DNA of 64,000 bases from NCBI GenBank assembly GCA_050947015.1, contig JBMNVT010000004.1:60908-124907 (forward strand), in the 5' to 3' direction. This stretch comes from CAKXIK01 sp050947015 (GTDB taxonomy: Bacteria; Bacillota; Clostridia; Oscillospirales; Acutalibacteraceae). Positions 8,116-16,815 of the stretch are shown in pieces. Made by a program: the position numbers and the translations under genes. Within the stretch, counting starts at the first letter, position 1. Each line of letters begins with the position of its first letter. The notes beneath the pieces were generated by a model, which was not told the DNA's origin, made no database searches, and saw only the letters and a program-made list of their open reading frames with translations.

Positions 8116-9591
8116 ATGAAGCTTTCAACCCTGCTCAACGGCGTGCCCGTAAGGGCACAAACCGCGCAGGATGTTGAAATTACAGGAATTACAGAACATT
8201 CAGAGCAAGTGGAAAAAGGGAACCTTTTTGTTTGTGCACGGGGAAGTCGCCGGGACGGCCACCATTTTGCCGAAGAGGCAATTGGCCGCGGCGCGTCCGC
8301 AGTGGTGGTACAGCACGCGCTTCCGCAGGATTTTCCGCAGGTTCTTGTAACAGATTCCAAACAGGCATGTGCGGTGCTCAGCGCAAATTTTTGCGGCCGG
8401 CCGGCCGATTCGCTTGTGGTCAGCGGCATTACTGGGACAAATGGAAAAACAACCACTGCATGGATTTTACGGCAGCTTCTGGAACAAAACGGCTGTTTAA
8501 CCGGCCTTGCCGGCACCGTCCAAAACTGCGCTGCCGGTTTTGCGGAGCCTGCAAGCTATACAACGCCCGAGGCACCGCAGCTCCATGCTCTTCTGGCGCG
8601 CATGAAAAAGCAAAACTGCACCCACGTTGTTCTGGAGGCTTCTTCGCAAGCGCTGGACCAGCAGCGTCTGTTCGGAATCCGTTTCCGCTGTGCGGTCTTT
8701 ACCAATTTGACGCCGGAGCATCTGGATTATCACCATTCGATGGAGGAATACTACCAGGCGAAAAGAAAACTTTTTGAAAACTGCGCCTGCGCGGTCATCA
8801 ATATTGACGACCCGTGGGGAGCGCGGCTGACGCGGGAGATCGCCGGAAGCATCGTTACGTGTTCCGGCGCTTATCCGCTGGCGGATTATCAGTATTCGGA
8901 TGTTGTTTATTCGACGGACGGGACCGAGTTTGCCCTGCGGACGCGCGGCGGAAAATTCCGGATCAGAACTCCGCTGCTGGGGCGCTGTAATGTTGAAAAC
9001 AGTGTTTGTGCGGCAGCTGCCGCAATTGAACTTGGAGTTCCGCCGCGAAAAGCCTTTACGGCGCTGGAAAACGTTGTGCCGGTCGCCGGCCGCGCGCAGC
9101 GGCTGGAACTTGGTACTCCGTTTGACGTAATCATCGATTATGCGCATACACCGGATGGATTGAAGAAAATATTAGATGCGCTGCGGCCGGTTTGCCGTGG
9201 CCGGCTGATTTGCGTTTTTGGCTGCGGGGGGGATCGAGACCGGGAGAAGCGCCCGCTGATGGGTGCAGCTGCAGTCAAAGGCAGCGACTATGTCGTTCTC
9301 ACCAGCGATAACCCGCGCACAGAGAACCCGCGAAAAATTATGAACGATATCCTTGCCGGAATGGCCGGAGCGACGGTTCCGGTTGAACAGGTGGAGGAAC
9401 GCGCCGAGGCAATTGCCAGAGCAGTGTCGCTTGCACGTGCGGGAGACCTGATTCTTCTTGCCGGCAAAGGTCACGAGAATTATCAAATTCGTGCGGACGG
9501 AAAAATTCGGTTCGACGAACAGAAAATTGCTGCCGAGGCGGTTCGGAACGCGGAAAATACGCAAACAACTCAGAAATCAGGAAAGGTTTGA
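8116..9591 (+). CDS. murE: UDP-MurNAc-tripeptide synthetase MurE (meso-DAP type)
   Basis: Adds the third stem-peptide residue to UDP-MurNAc-L-Ala-D-Glu in the cytoplasm. The 491-residue protein has the ATP loop GITGTNGKTTT starting at residue 104, the central YAHTPDGL motif and DNPR at 398-401. DNPR is the known signature of enzymes that add meso-diaminopimelate (lysine-adding enzymes differ), so this organism probably has DAP-type peptidoglycan. It ends at a TGA six bases before the preferred murF start. Confidence 0.96.
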   Translation: MKLSTLLNGVPVRAQTAQDVEITGITEHSEQVEKGNLFVCARGSRRDGHHFAEEAIGRGASAVVVQHALPQDFPQVLVTDSKQACAVLSANFCGRPADSLVVSGITGTNGKTTTAWILRQLLEQNGCLTGLAGTVQNCAAGFAEPASYTTPEAPQLHALLARMKKQNCTHVVLEASSQALDQQRLFGIRFRCAVFTNLTPEHLDYHHSMEEYYQAKRKLFENCACAVINIDDPWGARLTREIAGSIVTCSGAYPLADYQYSDVVYSTDGTEFALRTRGGKFRIRTPLLGRCNVENSVCAAAAAIELGVPPRKAFTALENVVPVAGRAQRLELGTPFDVIIDYAHTPDGLKKILDALRPVCRGRLICVFGCGGDRDREKRPLMGAAAVKGSDYVVLTSDNPRTENPRKIMNDILAGMAGATVPVEQVEERAEAIARAVSLARAGDLILLAGKGHENYQIRADGKIRFDEQKIAAEAVRNAENTQTTQKSGKV

Positions 9592-9596
9592 TAAAC

Positions 9597-10982
9597 ATGG
9601 AGCAAATTACGCTGCAGAACGTGGCCAGAGCAATTGGAGCGGAGTGCCGGGAGCAGGCGGATGTTTTGGCAGTCTGTACCGACACGCGCACCATTACGCC
9701 GGGATGCCTTTTTATCGCGCTGCGCGGCGAACGGTTTGACGGCCACGATTTTGCTGCGGCTGCCGCAAAGGCCGGCGCGGCGGGTATTGTCTGCGAACGC
9801 GAGGTCAGCGGTACCGGGCGCACGCCGCTGCTCATGGTGAAAAGCACGCAGGGAGCTCTGCTGCAGCTTGCCCGGTACTATCGATCGCTTTTCAACATTC
9901 CGCTGGTTGGCGTTACCGGCAGCGTAGGGAAAACCACAACCAAGGAAATGATCGTGGCTGCCATTTCACCGAAATATCAGACCATGAAAACAGAAGGCAA
10001 TCTGAATAACCAGATCGGACTCCCCAAAACGCTGCTTCGCCTGAATCACACGGTGGAAGCCGCAGTAATTGAGATGGGCATGGATCATTTTGGGCAGATT
10101 CATAATCTTTCCATGACGGCCGTCCCAACCATTTCGGTCATTACAAACATCGGTCATTCGCATATTATGAACCTCGGTTCGCAGGAAGGGATTCTGAAGG
10201 CAAAGCTGGAAATTCTGGATGGCATGGATCTCAATGCACCGGTCGTGCTCAACGGAGACGACGCACTGCTGGCCGGTGCATCCGAAAAAATCGGAAATCC
10301 GGTGCTTCTTTACGGAATCAGGAATCCGGCCTGCGACGTTCGCGCAAAGAATGTTCGGGAAACCGAATCCGGACTGGAATTTGAAGCCTGTGTCGCTTCG
10401 CTTGGCAGCAGCACACAGGTGCGTCTTCCGGCGTACGGAATTCATCATGTTTATGATGCTCTGGCGGCGTTTTCCGTCGGGCTGCTGCTGCAGGTGGAAC
10501 CGGCGCAGATGGCAGAAGGCCTTGCGGCCTATGTGCCGTCCGGCATGCGCCAGCACATTGTGCATGCGGGAGAGCTGACTGTGGTGGAGGATTGCTACAA
10601 CGCCAGTCCCGACTCGGTCAAAGCTTCGCTGGCCGCGCTGCAGGCCATGCCGTGTTCCGGCCGGCGGATTGCCGTTCTGGGAGATATGCTGGAGCTTGGG
10701 GATTATACGGAGCGTGGGCACAGAGAGTGTGGCCGCGCTGCAGCGGCAAACAATGTTGATCTGTTGGTTGCCTGTGGCCGGGATTCGCGCTTTTGTGCCG
10801 AGGAAGCGAAGAATGCGGGTGTTCCCACCGAATATTTTGAAGAAAAGCCGGAGGCGGCGCAGTTTTTGCGAAACAGTCTCCGCGCAGGGGATCTGGTTTT
10901 GGTCAAGGCAAGCCACGGTTCACATCTGGAGGAGCTTCTGGAAGTTATCTATGAACGGTTTGGATGCGGAACCGAAACCTAA
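9597..10982 (+). CDS. murF: UDP-MurNAc-tripeptide--D-Ala-D-Ala ligase MurF
   Basis: Adds the D-Ala-D-Ala dipeptide to complete the UDP-MurNAc-pentapeptide. The ATG at 9597, ten bases after AAAGG, is preferred over the TTG at 9588 that overlaps the murE stop. The 461 residues carry the Mur-ligase P-loop GVTGSVGKTTTKE, EGNLNNQIGLP and EDCYNASPDS motifs in the right order. It is immediately after murE; the D-Ala-D-Ala substrate would come from the ddl gene near 61 kb and alanine racemase near 49 kb. Confidence 0.96.
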   Translation: MEQITLQNVARAIGAECREQADVLAVCTDTRTITPGCLFIALRGERFDGHDFAAAAAKAGAAGIVCEREVSGTGRTPLLMVKSTQGALLQLARYYRSLFNIPLVGVTGSVGKTTTKEMIVAAISPKYQTMKTEGNLNNQIGLPKTLLRLNHTVEAAVIEMGMDHFGQIHNLSMTAVPTISVITNIGHSHIMNLGSQEGILKAKLEILDGMDLNAPVVLNGDDALLAGASEKIGNPVLLYGIRNPACDVRAKNVRETESGLEFEACVASLGSSTQVRLPAYGIHHVYDALAAFSVGLLLQVEPAQMAEGLAAYVPSGMRQHIVHAGELTVVEDCYNASPDSVKASLAALQAMPCSGRRIAVLGDMLELGDYTERGHRECGRAAAANNVDLLVACGRDSRFCAEEAKNAGVPTEYFEEKPEAAQFLRNSLRAGDLVLVKASHGSHLEELLEVIYERFGCGTET

Positions 10983-11088
10983 AGCGATTCTTTTGCCAAA
11001 GACGAAAACACGATTCCCGTGTCTTGTTTTGTGGTAAAATAATCTGTGCCAAAAACAGAGCTGACAGAGGAAAGGATGAGTCATCAAA

Positions 11089-12120
11089 ATGAGCGGAATT
11101 ATGACGGGGGTGGCGGCTGCCATTGCGTTTGTGGCAACGGCGATCGTGGGGAAATGGGCAGTGCCCTTTCTGCACAAGCTGCACTTTGGGCAAACGATTA
11201 AGGAAATCGGTCCGACCTGGCACAAAAACAAGCAGGGAACTCCCACAATGGGCGGAATGATGTTTATAATCGGTATTGTTTGTGCCATAATAATAGCGGT
11301 GCCAATCTATTATTCCAATGTTGGTTATGCGCCGATTGAAGGGCTGGAAGGAATTTCGGGAGAAACCGGCCTGCAGCGCGTGCGTCTGTTCGGCGGAATG
11401 ATCTTGGCGCTGGCATATGCGTCGGTCGGTTTTTTTGACGATTACATCAAGGTGGTCAAAAAACGCAACCTCGGACTGCGTGCGCGCCAGAAGATTTTGC
11501 TGCAGCTTATTATCGCCTGCGCTTATCTTGCTTCGCTCTATCTGGCCGGTGAACGCGGAAGTACGGTGATTCCTTTTGCGGGTACGGTGAACCTTGGCTG
11601 GTTTTACTGGCCGGCGGCGCTGTTTGTGATCCTCGGCACGGTCAACGCGGTCAACCTGACCGACGGGATCGACGGTCTGGCCGGTTCGGTTACGATGTTT
11701 GCATGCATTTTTTTCATGATTGTCGCGTCGCTTTTGCAATCCTTTGGCATGAGTATTTTTGCTGCGGCTGCCGCAGGCGGCTGCCTTGGTTTTCTGCTTT
11801 ACAATTTTCATCCGGCAAAGGTCTTTATGGGAGATACCGGTTCGCTGTTTCTTGGCGGCGTTGTTGCCGCTCTCGGTTTCGGCGTAGGTATGCCGGTTCT
11901 GATTCTTCCGATTGGAATCGTTTATTTTATGGAAGCAATGTCCGACATCATTCAGATTGGCTATTTCAAGGTTTCCCACGGGAAGCGTGTGTTTAAAATG
12001 GCGCCGATTCACCACCACTTTGAAATGAGCGGCTGGAGCGAGGTTAAGATTGTGACGGTGTTCAGCCTGATTACCATTGTCGGCGGAGCAGCGGCATTGC
12101 TTTGTGTCATTTACGGCTGA
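11089..12120 (+). CDS. mraY: Phospho-N-acetylmuramoyl-pentapeptide transferase MraY
   Basis: Membrane enzyme that transfers phospho-MurNAc-pentapeptide to undecaprenyl phosphate, making lipid I. The 343 residues form about ten hydrophobic segments. Signature motifs are present: PTMGG, the GFFDDYIK aspartates, NLTDGIDGLAG and the MAPIHHHFEMSGWSE histidine loop. The start at 11089 follows GAGGAAAGG. A 106-base gap separates it from murF. murD, which commonly follows mraY, is absent here and ftsW comes next. Confidence 0.97.
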   Translation: MSGIMTGVAAAIAFVATAIVGKWAVPFLHKLHFGQTIKEIGPTWHKNKQGTPTMGGMMFIIGIVCAIIIAVPIYYSNVGYAPIEGLEGISGETGLQRVRLFGGMILALAYASVGFFDDYIKVVKKRNLGLRARQKILLQLIIACAYLASLYLAGERGSTVIPFAGTVNLGWFYWPAALFVILGTVNAVNLTDGIDGLAGSVTMFACIFFMIVASLLQSFGMSIFAAAAAGGCLGFLLYNFHPAKVFMGDTGSLFLGGVVAALGFGVGMPVLILPIGIVYFMEAMSDIIQIGYFKVSHGKRVFKMAPIHHHFEMSGWSEVKIVTVFSLITIVGGAAALLCVIYG

Positions 12121-12157
12121 GAGGGAATCTGCGGATATCGGGAAAGGAGCGCAGCCA

Positions 12158-13333
12158 TTGGAACAGGCAAAACAGGTGCAGGCGCGGGTGCGCAGGCCGG
12201 GCAGGGTAAAGGAAAAGATCAGGATGTTTTCCGTTCGCGCGGGAATTGATCTTCCATTTCTGACCATCGTGCTGGTGCTGCTGACCATTGGTTTGATCAT
12301 GCTCTTTTCCGCAAGCTATGCCTATGCGCTGGCCTATTACGGAAACAGCTACCACTTTTTTAAGAATCAGCTTATCTGGGCAATTCTTGGAATTGCGGCG
12401 ATGATCCTCTGTTCTTATTTTGATTATCACAAGTTTCACAAGCTTGCGGTACCGATTTTGATTCTTTCTTATATGCTGCTGGTGCTGGTGCTTTTTATGC
12501 CCGCGCGCAACGGCGCGCACCGCTGGATCTCAATCGGCGGTGCCGGGTTTCAGCCGTCCGAAATCACAAAGTTTGCAATTGTGGTTTCGTTCGCGCATTT
12601 TATGTCTATCAGCTATCAGAAAATGAACAGGTTTTCCACCGGAATCCTGCCGTATCTGGTCATCTTCGGTTCCTCGGCGGCGCTGCTGATTAAGGAACCG
12701 CACCTTTCCTGTACGGTTATCATTTTCTGCCTGACGTGTTTTATGATGTTTATCGGCGGCGTGAAGGCGCGCTGGTTTGTCATTGCATTTGCAGTGATCG
12801 GTATTCTTGCCTATATTGCTCTTTTCACCGACCTGATTCCTTACGCCAGCGACAGAATCGGCGTCTGGCGCGATCCGTTCGGTTATGCGGACAGAGACGC
12901 GTCTCATCAGACAAGGCAGTCGCTCTACGCCATCGGTTCCGGCGGTTTTCTTGGTCTTGGAATCGGCAATTCAAGGCAAAAGTATCTTTATCTGCCCGAG
13001 CCGCAGAATGACTTTATTTTTGCAGTCATCTGCGAGGAACTGGGCTTTGTGGGTGCAATGATTATCATTCTCCTGTTTGCGCTGCTGGTCTGGCGCGGCA
13101 TGGTGATCGCGCTGCGCGCACCGGACAAATTCGGAACACTGCTCTGCATGGGGCTTACGGTGCAGGTTGGCCTGCAGGCAGTGCTGAACATTGCAGTGGT
13201 CAGCAATACTGTGCCGAACACGGGCATCAGCCTGCCGTTTTTCAGCTACGGAGGGTCGTCGCTGGTCATGCTGATGGCGCAGATGGGAATTGTCCTTTCG
13301 GTTTCCCGCAGCGCAAGAATGGAAAAATCCTGA
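12158..13333 (+). CDS. ftsW: Lipid II polymerase FtsW/SpoVE family
   Basis: SEDS-family glycosyltransferase that polymerises septal glycan with its partner class B PBP. I choose the TTG at 12158, eight bases after AAAGGAGC, which leaves 391 residues; the longer frame from 12077 would run into mraY. After a basic cytoplasmic N-terminus there are about ten membrane segments with LFSASYAYAL, RWISIGGAGFQPSE, the EELGFVGA motif and the C-terminal NTGISLPFFSYGGSS signature. In spore formers this cluster position may be occupied by ftsW or spoVE; the sequence does not decide. Confidence 0.93.
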   Translation: MEQAKQVQARVRRPGRVKEKIRMFSVRAGIDLPFLTIVLVLLTIGLIMLFSASYAYALAYYGNSYHFFKNQLIWAILGIAAMILCSYFDYHKFHKLAVPILILSYMLLVLVLFMPARNGAHRWISIGGAGFQPSEITKFAIVVSFAHFMSISYQKMNRFSTGILPYLVIFGSSAALLIKEPHLSCTVIIFCLTCFMMFIGGVKARWFVIAFAVIGILAYIALFTDLIPYASDRIGVWRDPFGYADRDASHQTRQSLYAIGSGGFLGLGIGNSRQKYLYLPEPQNDFIFAVICEELGFVGAMIIILLFALLVWRGMVIALRAPDKFGTLLCMGLTVQVGLQAVLNIAVVSNTVPNTGISLPFFSYGGSSLVMLMAQMGIVLSVSRSARMEKS

Positions 13334-13351
13334 AGAAGGGCCTGATTTTGC

Positions 13352-14476
13352 ATGAAGATTCTTTTTGCCGGCGGCGGCACCGCCGGACATATCAATCCGG
13401 CACTGGCGGTGGCGGGCTATGTGCGCAGCCAGAAGCCGGAAACCCAAATTCTTTTTGTGGGTTCCAAAGGAGGAATGGAAGAGCGGCTGGTTCCACAGGC
13501 CGGATTTGAATTTCGTTCGGTTACGGTTTCCGGATTTATTCGGAAAATGAACTGGAACGGAATTAAGCACAATGCAGTGGCGGTCAAACGTGCATTTTCG
13601 GCAACGAGAGAATCCAAGCGGATCTTGGAACAGTTCCGCCCGGATGCCTGCGTCGGGACGGGAGGATACGTCAGCGGGCCGGTGCTGCGCAAGGCAAAGA
13701 AAATGGGCATTCCGGTGCTGATCCATGAACAGAATGCGTTTCCGGGCGTAACGACCAAAATGCTTGCCAGGCTCGCCGATAAAGTCATGCTGGCGATTCC
13801 GGACGCCGAAAAACGGCTGGAACCTTCGCTGCACGAAAAAATTGTTGTCACGGGGAATCCGGTGCGCAGCGAACTGATCTATGCCGACCGGGGGGAAGCC
13901 CGCAAAAAACTGAAGCTTGACGAAAGGCCGGTGGTGCTTTCTTATGGCGGCAGTCTTGGCGCCGAGCAGGTAAACCGCGCGGTGGCTGAACTGATGGCTC
14001 AGACGGCAAAAACGGATGCCGTCCAGCATATCCACGCCTACGGGCAGTACGGAAAATGGTTTCCCGCCCTGTTGGAGGAAAAGGGCGTTGTGCTCAAAAA
14101 CCACCCCAATCTTGATATCAGGGAGTACATCGATAATATGCCGGATTGTATTGCGGCGGCCGATTTGCTGATCTGTCGGGCAGGCGCCATTACACTCAGC
14201 GAACTGCAGGTGCAGGGCAAGCCGGCCGTGCTGATTCCGTCCCCAAACGTGGCCGAAAACCACCAGTATTATAATGCTTTGGCGCTTTCCTCGCGCGGTG
14301 CGGCTTTTTTGCTGGAAGAAAAGGATCTGACGGGGGAATCGCTCTGCAAACTGGTCTTTGGTCTGCTGAACGATCCGGAAAAGCTTCGGGAATGCGGACA
14401 CAATGCGCAGAAAATGGCGATTGTGGATGCAAACGAACGAATTTTTCGTGAAATTACAAAGGTTCTGCAGAAATAA
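13352..14476 (+). CDS. murG: UDP-GlcNAc--undecaprenyl-PP-MurNAc-pentapeptide GlcNAc transferase MurG
   Basis: Makes lipid II by adding GlcNAc to lipid I at the inner face of the membrane. The 374-residue GT-B enzyme begins MKILFAGGGTAGHINPALA, the G-loop signature, has a second glycine-rich GTGGYVSGPV and HEQNAFPG in the N-domain, and a C-domain with SYGGSLGAEQVN and CRAGAITLSELQ. It starts 18 bases after ftsW. Family and function are secure. Confidence 0.97.
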   Translation: MKILFAGGGTAGHINPALAVAGYVRSQKPETQILFVGSKGGMEERLVPQAGFEFRSVTVSGFIRKMNWNGIKHNAVAVKRAFSATRESKRILEQFRPDACVGTGGYVSGPVLRKAKKMGIPVLIHEQNAFPGVTTKMLARLADKVMLAIPDAEKRLEPSLHEKIVVTGNPVRSELIYADRGEARKKLKLDERPVVLSYGGSLGAEQVNRAVAELMAQTAKTDAVQHIHAYGQYGKWFPALLEEKGVVLKNHPNLDIREYIDNMPDCIAAADLLICRAGAITLSELQVQGKPAVLIPSPNVAENHQYYNALALSSRGAAFLLEEKDLTGESLCKLVFGLLNDPEKLRECGHNAQKMAIVDANERIFREITKVLQK

Positions 14477-14561
14477 ATTATTTCACAACCTGCCGCGCAA
14501 AAGCATATGATAGGCTTATCAGGGCAGTATTGAGCTTTTGAGCGGAAGGATGCGTGTCAGA

Positions 14562-15869
14562 ATGGCTAAGCTCATCATTCGCGGAGGAAATCGTTTGGAA
14601 GGCGCCATGCGGGTTTTTGGGGCAAAGAACAGTGTGCTGCCGATTCTTGCTGCGTCGCTGCTCGTATCGGGACAAAGCGTGTTGCAGAATTGTCCCGCGC
14701 TTTCGGATGTTCGGCTGGCATCGGAAATTCTGCGCCAGCTTGGGTGTACCGTGGAGCGCGAAGAAGACCGAATTCAAATCGATTCCGCGCATGCGGACGG
14801 CATCTCCATTCCGGAGAAGCTGATGTGCGAAATGCGGTCTTCCATTATTTTTCTCGGGGCAATGGCGGCAAAAAACGGCCGCGCGGTGCTCAGCGCTCCC
14901 GGCGGCTGCGACCTGGGTCCCCGTCCGATCGATCTGCATCTTGCCGCGCTGCGAAAAATGGGGGCGGCAATCGCGGAGGAGAGCGGTGTTCTGGACTGCC
15001 GGGTAAACGGACGGCTGCACGGCGCAGAAATTCAGTTTCCGTTTGTCAGTGTCGGCGCAACGGAAAACGTGTTGATCGCGGCTGCCACGGCAAAAGGTAC
15101 CACCAGGATTCTCAACGCCGCCTGCGAACCGGAAATCCGCGATCTGGCGCAGTTTCTGATTCGCTGTGGCGCAAAGGTGACCGGCGCGGGTACTTCTCGG
15201 ATTATCGTGGAAGGGGTTCCGAAACTGCATGGCTGTGAGCACAGAGTCATTCCGGACCGGATTGCGGCGGCCACTTACCTTCTTGCGGCGGCTGTCACAA
15301 GGGGAGATGTTACGCTGTCGGACGTGGAGCCGGAGCATCTTTCCGCCATTTTGCCGCGTCTGCAGGAGGCCGGTTGTGAACTGGTTACCGGCGACCGCCA
15401 AATCCGCATCCGCGCGCAGGGCAGGCCAAAATCTCTTTCTTCAGTTTTGACTGCACCGTATCCTGGTTTTCCGACCGATGCACAGGCACCGCTGATGGCG
15501 CTTTGCAGCATTGCGGACGGCACAACGGCTTTTGAGGAAACCATTTTTCAAAATCGCTTTCGCCACGCCGCCGAACTCAACAGAATGGGAGCGGAAATCA
15601 GCGTGGCGGGTCAGAGTGCGGTGGTGAAAGGGGTGCCGTTCCTGCACGGCGCGCGTGTTTCGGCAACCGATCTTCGCGGCGGCGCGGCGCTGGTGCTTGC
15701 GGCGCTTTTTGCCGAAGGAGAAACCGAAATTTCACAGGTGCATCATATTGACCGCGGTTATGAATCTATGGAATGTGCGCTGAGCTTGTTAGGAGCTTGC
15801 GCTGTGAGGACAGAAACATGGCAGATCAAAGAAGAAAACAGAATCATCCGCCCGGCGTTCGCAATGTAA
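14562..15869 (+). CDS. murA: UDP-N-acetylglucosamine 1-carboxyvinyltransferase MurA
   Basis: First committed step of peptidoglycan synthesis: transfers enolpyruvate from PEP to UDP-GlcNAc, the fosfomycin target. The ATG at 14562 follows GGAAGGA and gives the usual MAKLIIRGGNRLEGAM; earlier in-frame ATG (14550) and TTG (14538) fit less well. The 435 residues have AKN with Lys22 and PGGCDLGPRP with the catalytic Cys116, so the enzyme keeps the fosfomycin-reactive cysteine. The last 52 bases overlap the next gene in another frame. Confidence 0.96.
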   Translation: MAKLIIRGGNRLEGAMRVFGAKNSVLPILAASLLVSGQSVLQNCPALSDVRLASEILRQLGCTVEREEDRIQIDSAHADGISIPEKLMCEMRSSIIFLGAMAAKNGRAVLSAPGGCDLGPRPIDLHLAALRKMGAAIAEESGVLDCRVNGRLHGAEIQFPFVSVGATENVLIAAATAKGTTRILNAACEPEIRDLAQFLIRCGAKVTGAGTSRIIVEGVPKLHGCEHRVIPDRIAAATYLLAAAVTRGDVTLSDVEPEHLSAILPRLQEAGCELVTGDRQIRIRAQGRPKSLSSVLTAPYPGFPTDAQAPLMALCSIADGTTAFEETIFQNRFRHAAELNRMGAEISVAGQSAVVKGVPFLHGARVSATDLRGGAALVLAALFAEGETEISQVHHIDRGYESMECALSLLGACAVRTETWQIKEENRIIRPAFAM

Positions 15870-16675
15870 AGCCGTCCGGGCGGCCTGTACGAAAATCGAA
15901 AAAACGGCGAAAGCTGCGCGCGGGAATTTTCCTAACGGTTTTGTTTGCGGCGAGCGTCTGCGCCGCACTTACGCTGACTGTTCTGTTCCGGGTTTCGGCG
16001 GTGGAAGCCGTGCCCGGCACGCATTATACCGCCGAGCAGATTGTGGAGGCTGCCGGGATAGCGAACGGAACCAATCTGTTTCGGGTCGACCGCACCGGAG
16101 CGGCACAAAAGATTTGCAGAGGGCTTCCTTACATCGAAAGTGTGTCGGTATCCATTGTTTTGCCGGATAAAATTTTCATATCTGTGCAGGAAGTGGAGCC
16201 GGCTCTGCAGCTTCAACAGGACGGCAGCTGTTACCTGCTCAGCGGGAGCCTGAAGGTGCTGGAACGGTCCGGCGAGCCATTGCCGGGTCTGCCGGTGATC
16301 ACCGGAGCAGGGCTTGCCGCTGCCGAACCGGGAGAACAGGCTGAATTTGAGAGGGAGGAGATGTCCCAGACACTGCTTACGCTGGAGGAGCAGTTAAAGG
16401 AAAATCAGTTTTCTCAGATTACCGCAATTGATGTCACCAAACTGTATTCTATTGAACTGAGCTATGGTGAAAAAATGACCATTAGAATAGGCTCGCTCGG
16501 GAATCTGCAGGAAAAGCTGCAGCTTGCGCGCTATGTAATTGACAATAAACTGGATGTTAATCAGTCGGGAACGCTCGATCTTTCGCAGGAAAACGGACAG
16601 GCGATTTTCCGGCCGAATTACGGTTCCAACAGCATTATCATTCCTCCGGGCACGTCGTCCGACGTTTCCGGATAA
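15818..16675 (+). CDS. divIB: Cell division protein FtsQ/DivIB
   Basis: Bitopic septum protein with an external POTRA domain, part of the FtsQ/DivIB-FtsL-FtsB activator complex. The ATG at 15818 lies inside the end of murA (52-base overlap). The 285 residues consist of a very basic cytoplasmic tail (RKSKKRRKLRAG), one membrane helix at about 36-57, a POTRA-like domain at about 58-126 (VEAVPGTHYTAEQI, LPYIESVSV) and a beta domain ending in a Pro/Ser-rich tail. Order before ftsZ agrees. No competing function is likely. Confidence 0.92.
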   Translation: MADQRRKQNHPPGVRNVKPSGRPVRKSKKRRKLRAGIFLTVLFAASVCAALTLTVLFRVSAVEAVPGTHYTAEQIVEAAGIANGTNLFRVDRTGAAQKICRGLPYIESVSVSIVLPDKIFISVQEVEPALQLQQDGSCYLLSGSLKVLERSGEPLPGLPVITGAGLAAAEPGEQAEFEREEMSQTLLTLEEQLKENQFSQITAIDVTKLYSIELSYGEKMTIRIGSLGNLQEKLQLARYVIDNKLDVNQSGTLDLSQENGQAIFRPNYGSNSIIIPPGTSSDVSG

Positions 16676-16703
16676 AAGATTGGAGAAAAATATATCGGAA
16701 TGG

Positions 16704-16732
16704 TTGCGTAAAAATTTATTTTGTGATAAATT
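16704..16732 (+). promoter_or_regulatory. Possible ftsZ promoter
   Basis: TTGCGT at 16704-16709, 17 bases, TAAATT at 16727-16732, in an AT-rich 140-base gap before ftsZ. The hexamers are imperfect and other choices exist in this AT-rich stretch, so this is only a candidate for separate control of ftsZ. Confidence 0.4.
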
Positions 16733-16815
16733 TAAATAGATAAAAACTATGTGACTGAAATAGAAATGAACTATTAAAATAATTTCAGACGATAAATGGA
16801 AACGGAGTGAATGAA

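Noticed and set aside
10945..12300. Long (451-codon) minus-strand frame opposite mraY and the start of ftsW.
   Set aside because: His/Arg/Gln-rich shadow of membrane-protein codons; mraY motifs on the plus strand are unmistakable.
12971..14401. 476-codon minus-strand frame opposite murG.
   Set aside because: Shadow frame; low-complexity basic composition and no family features, while MurG is certain on the other strand.
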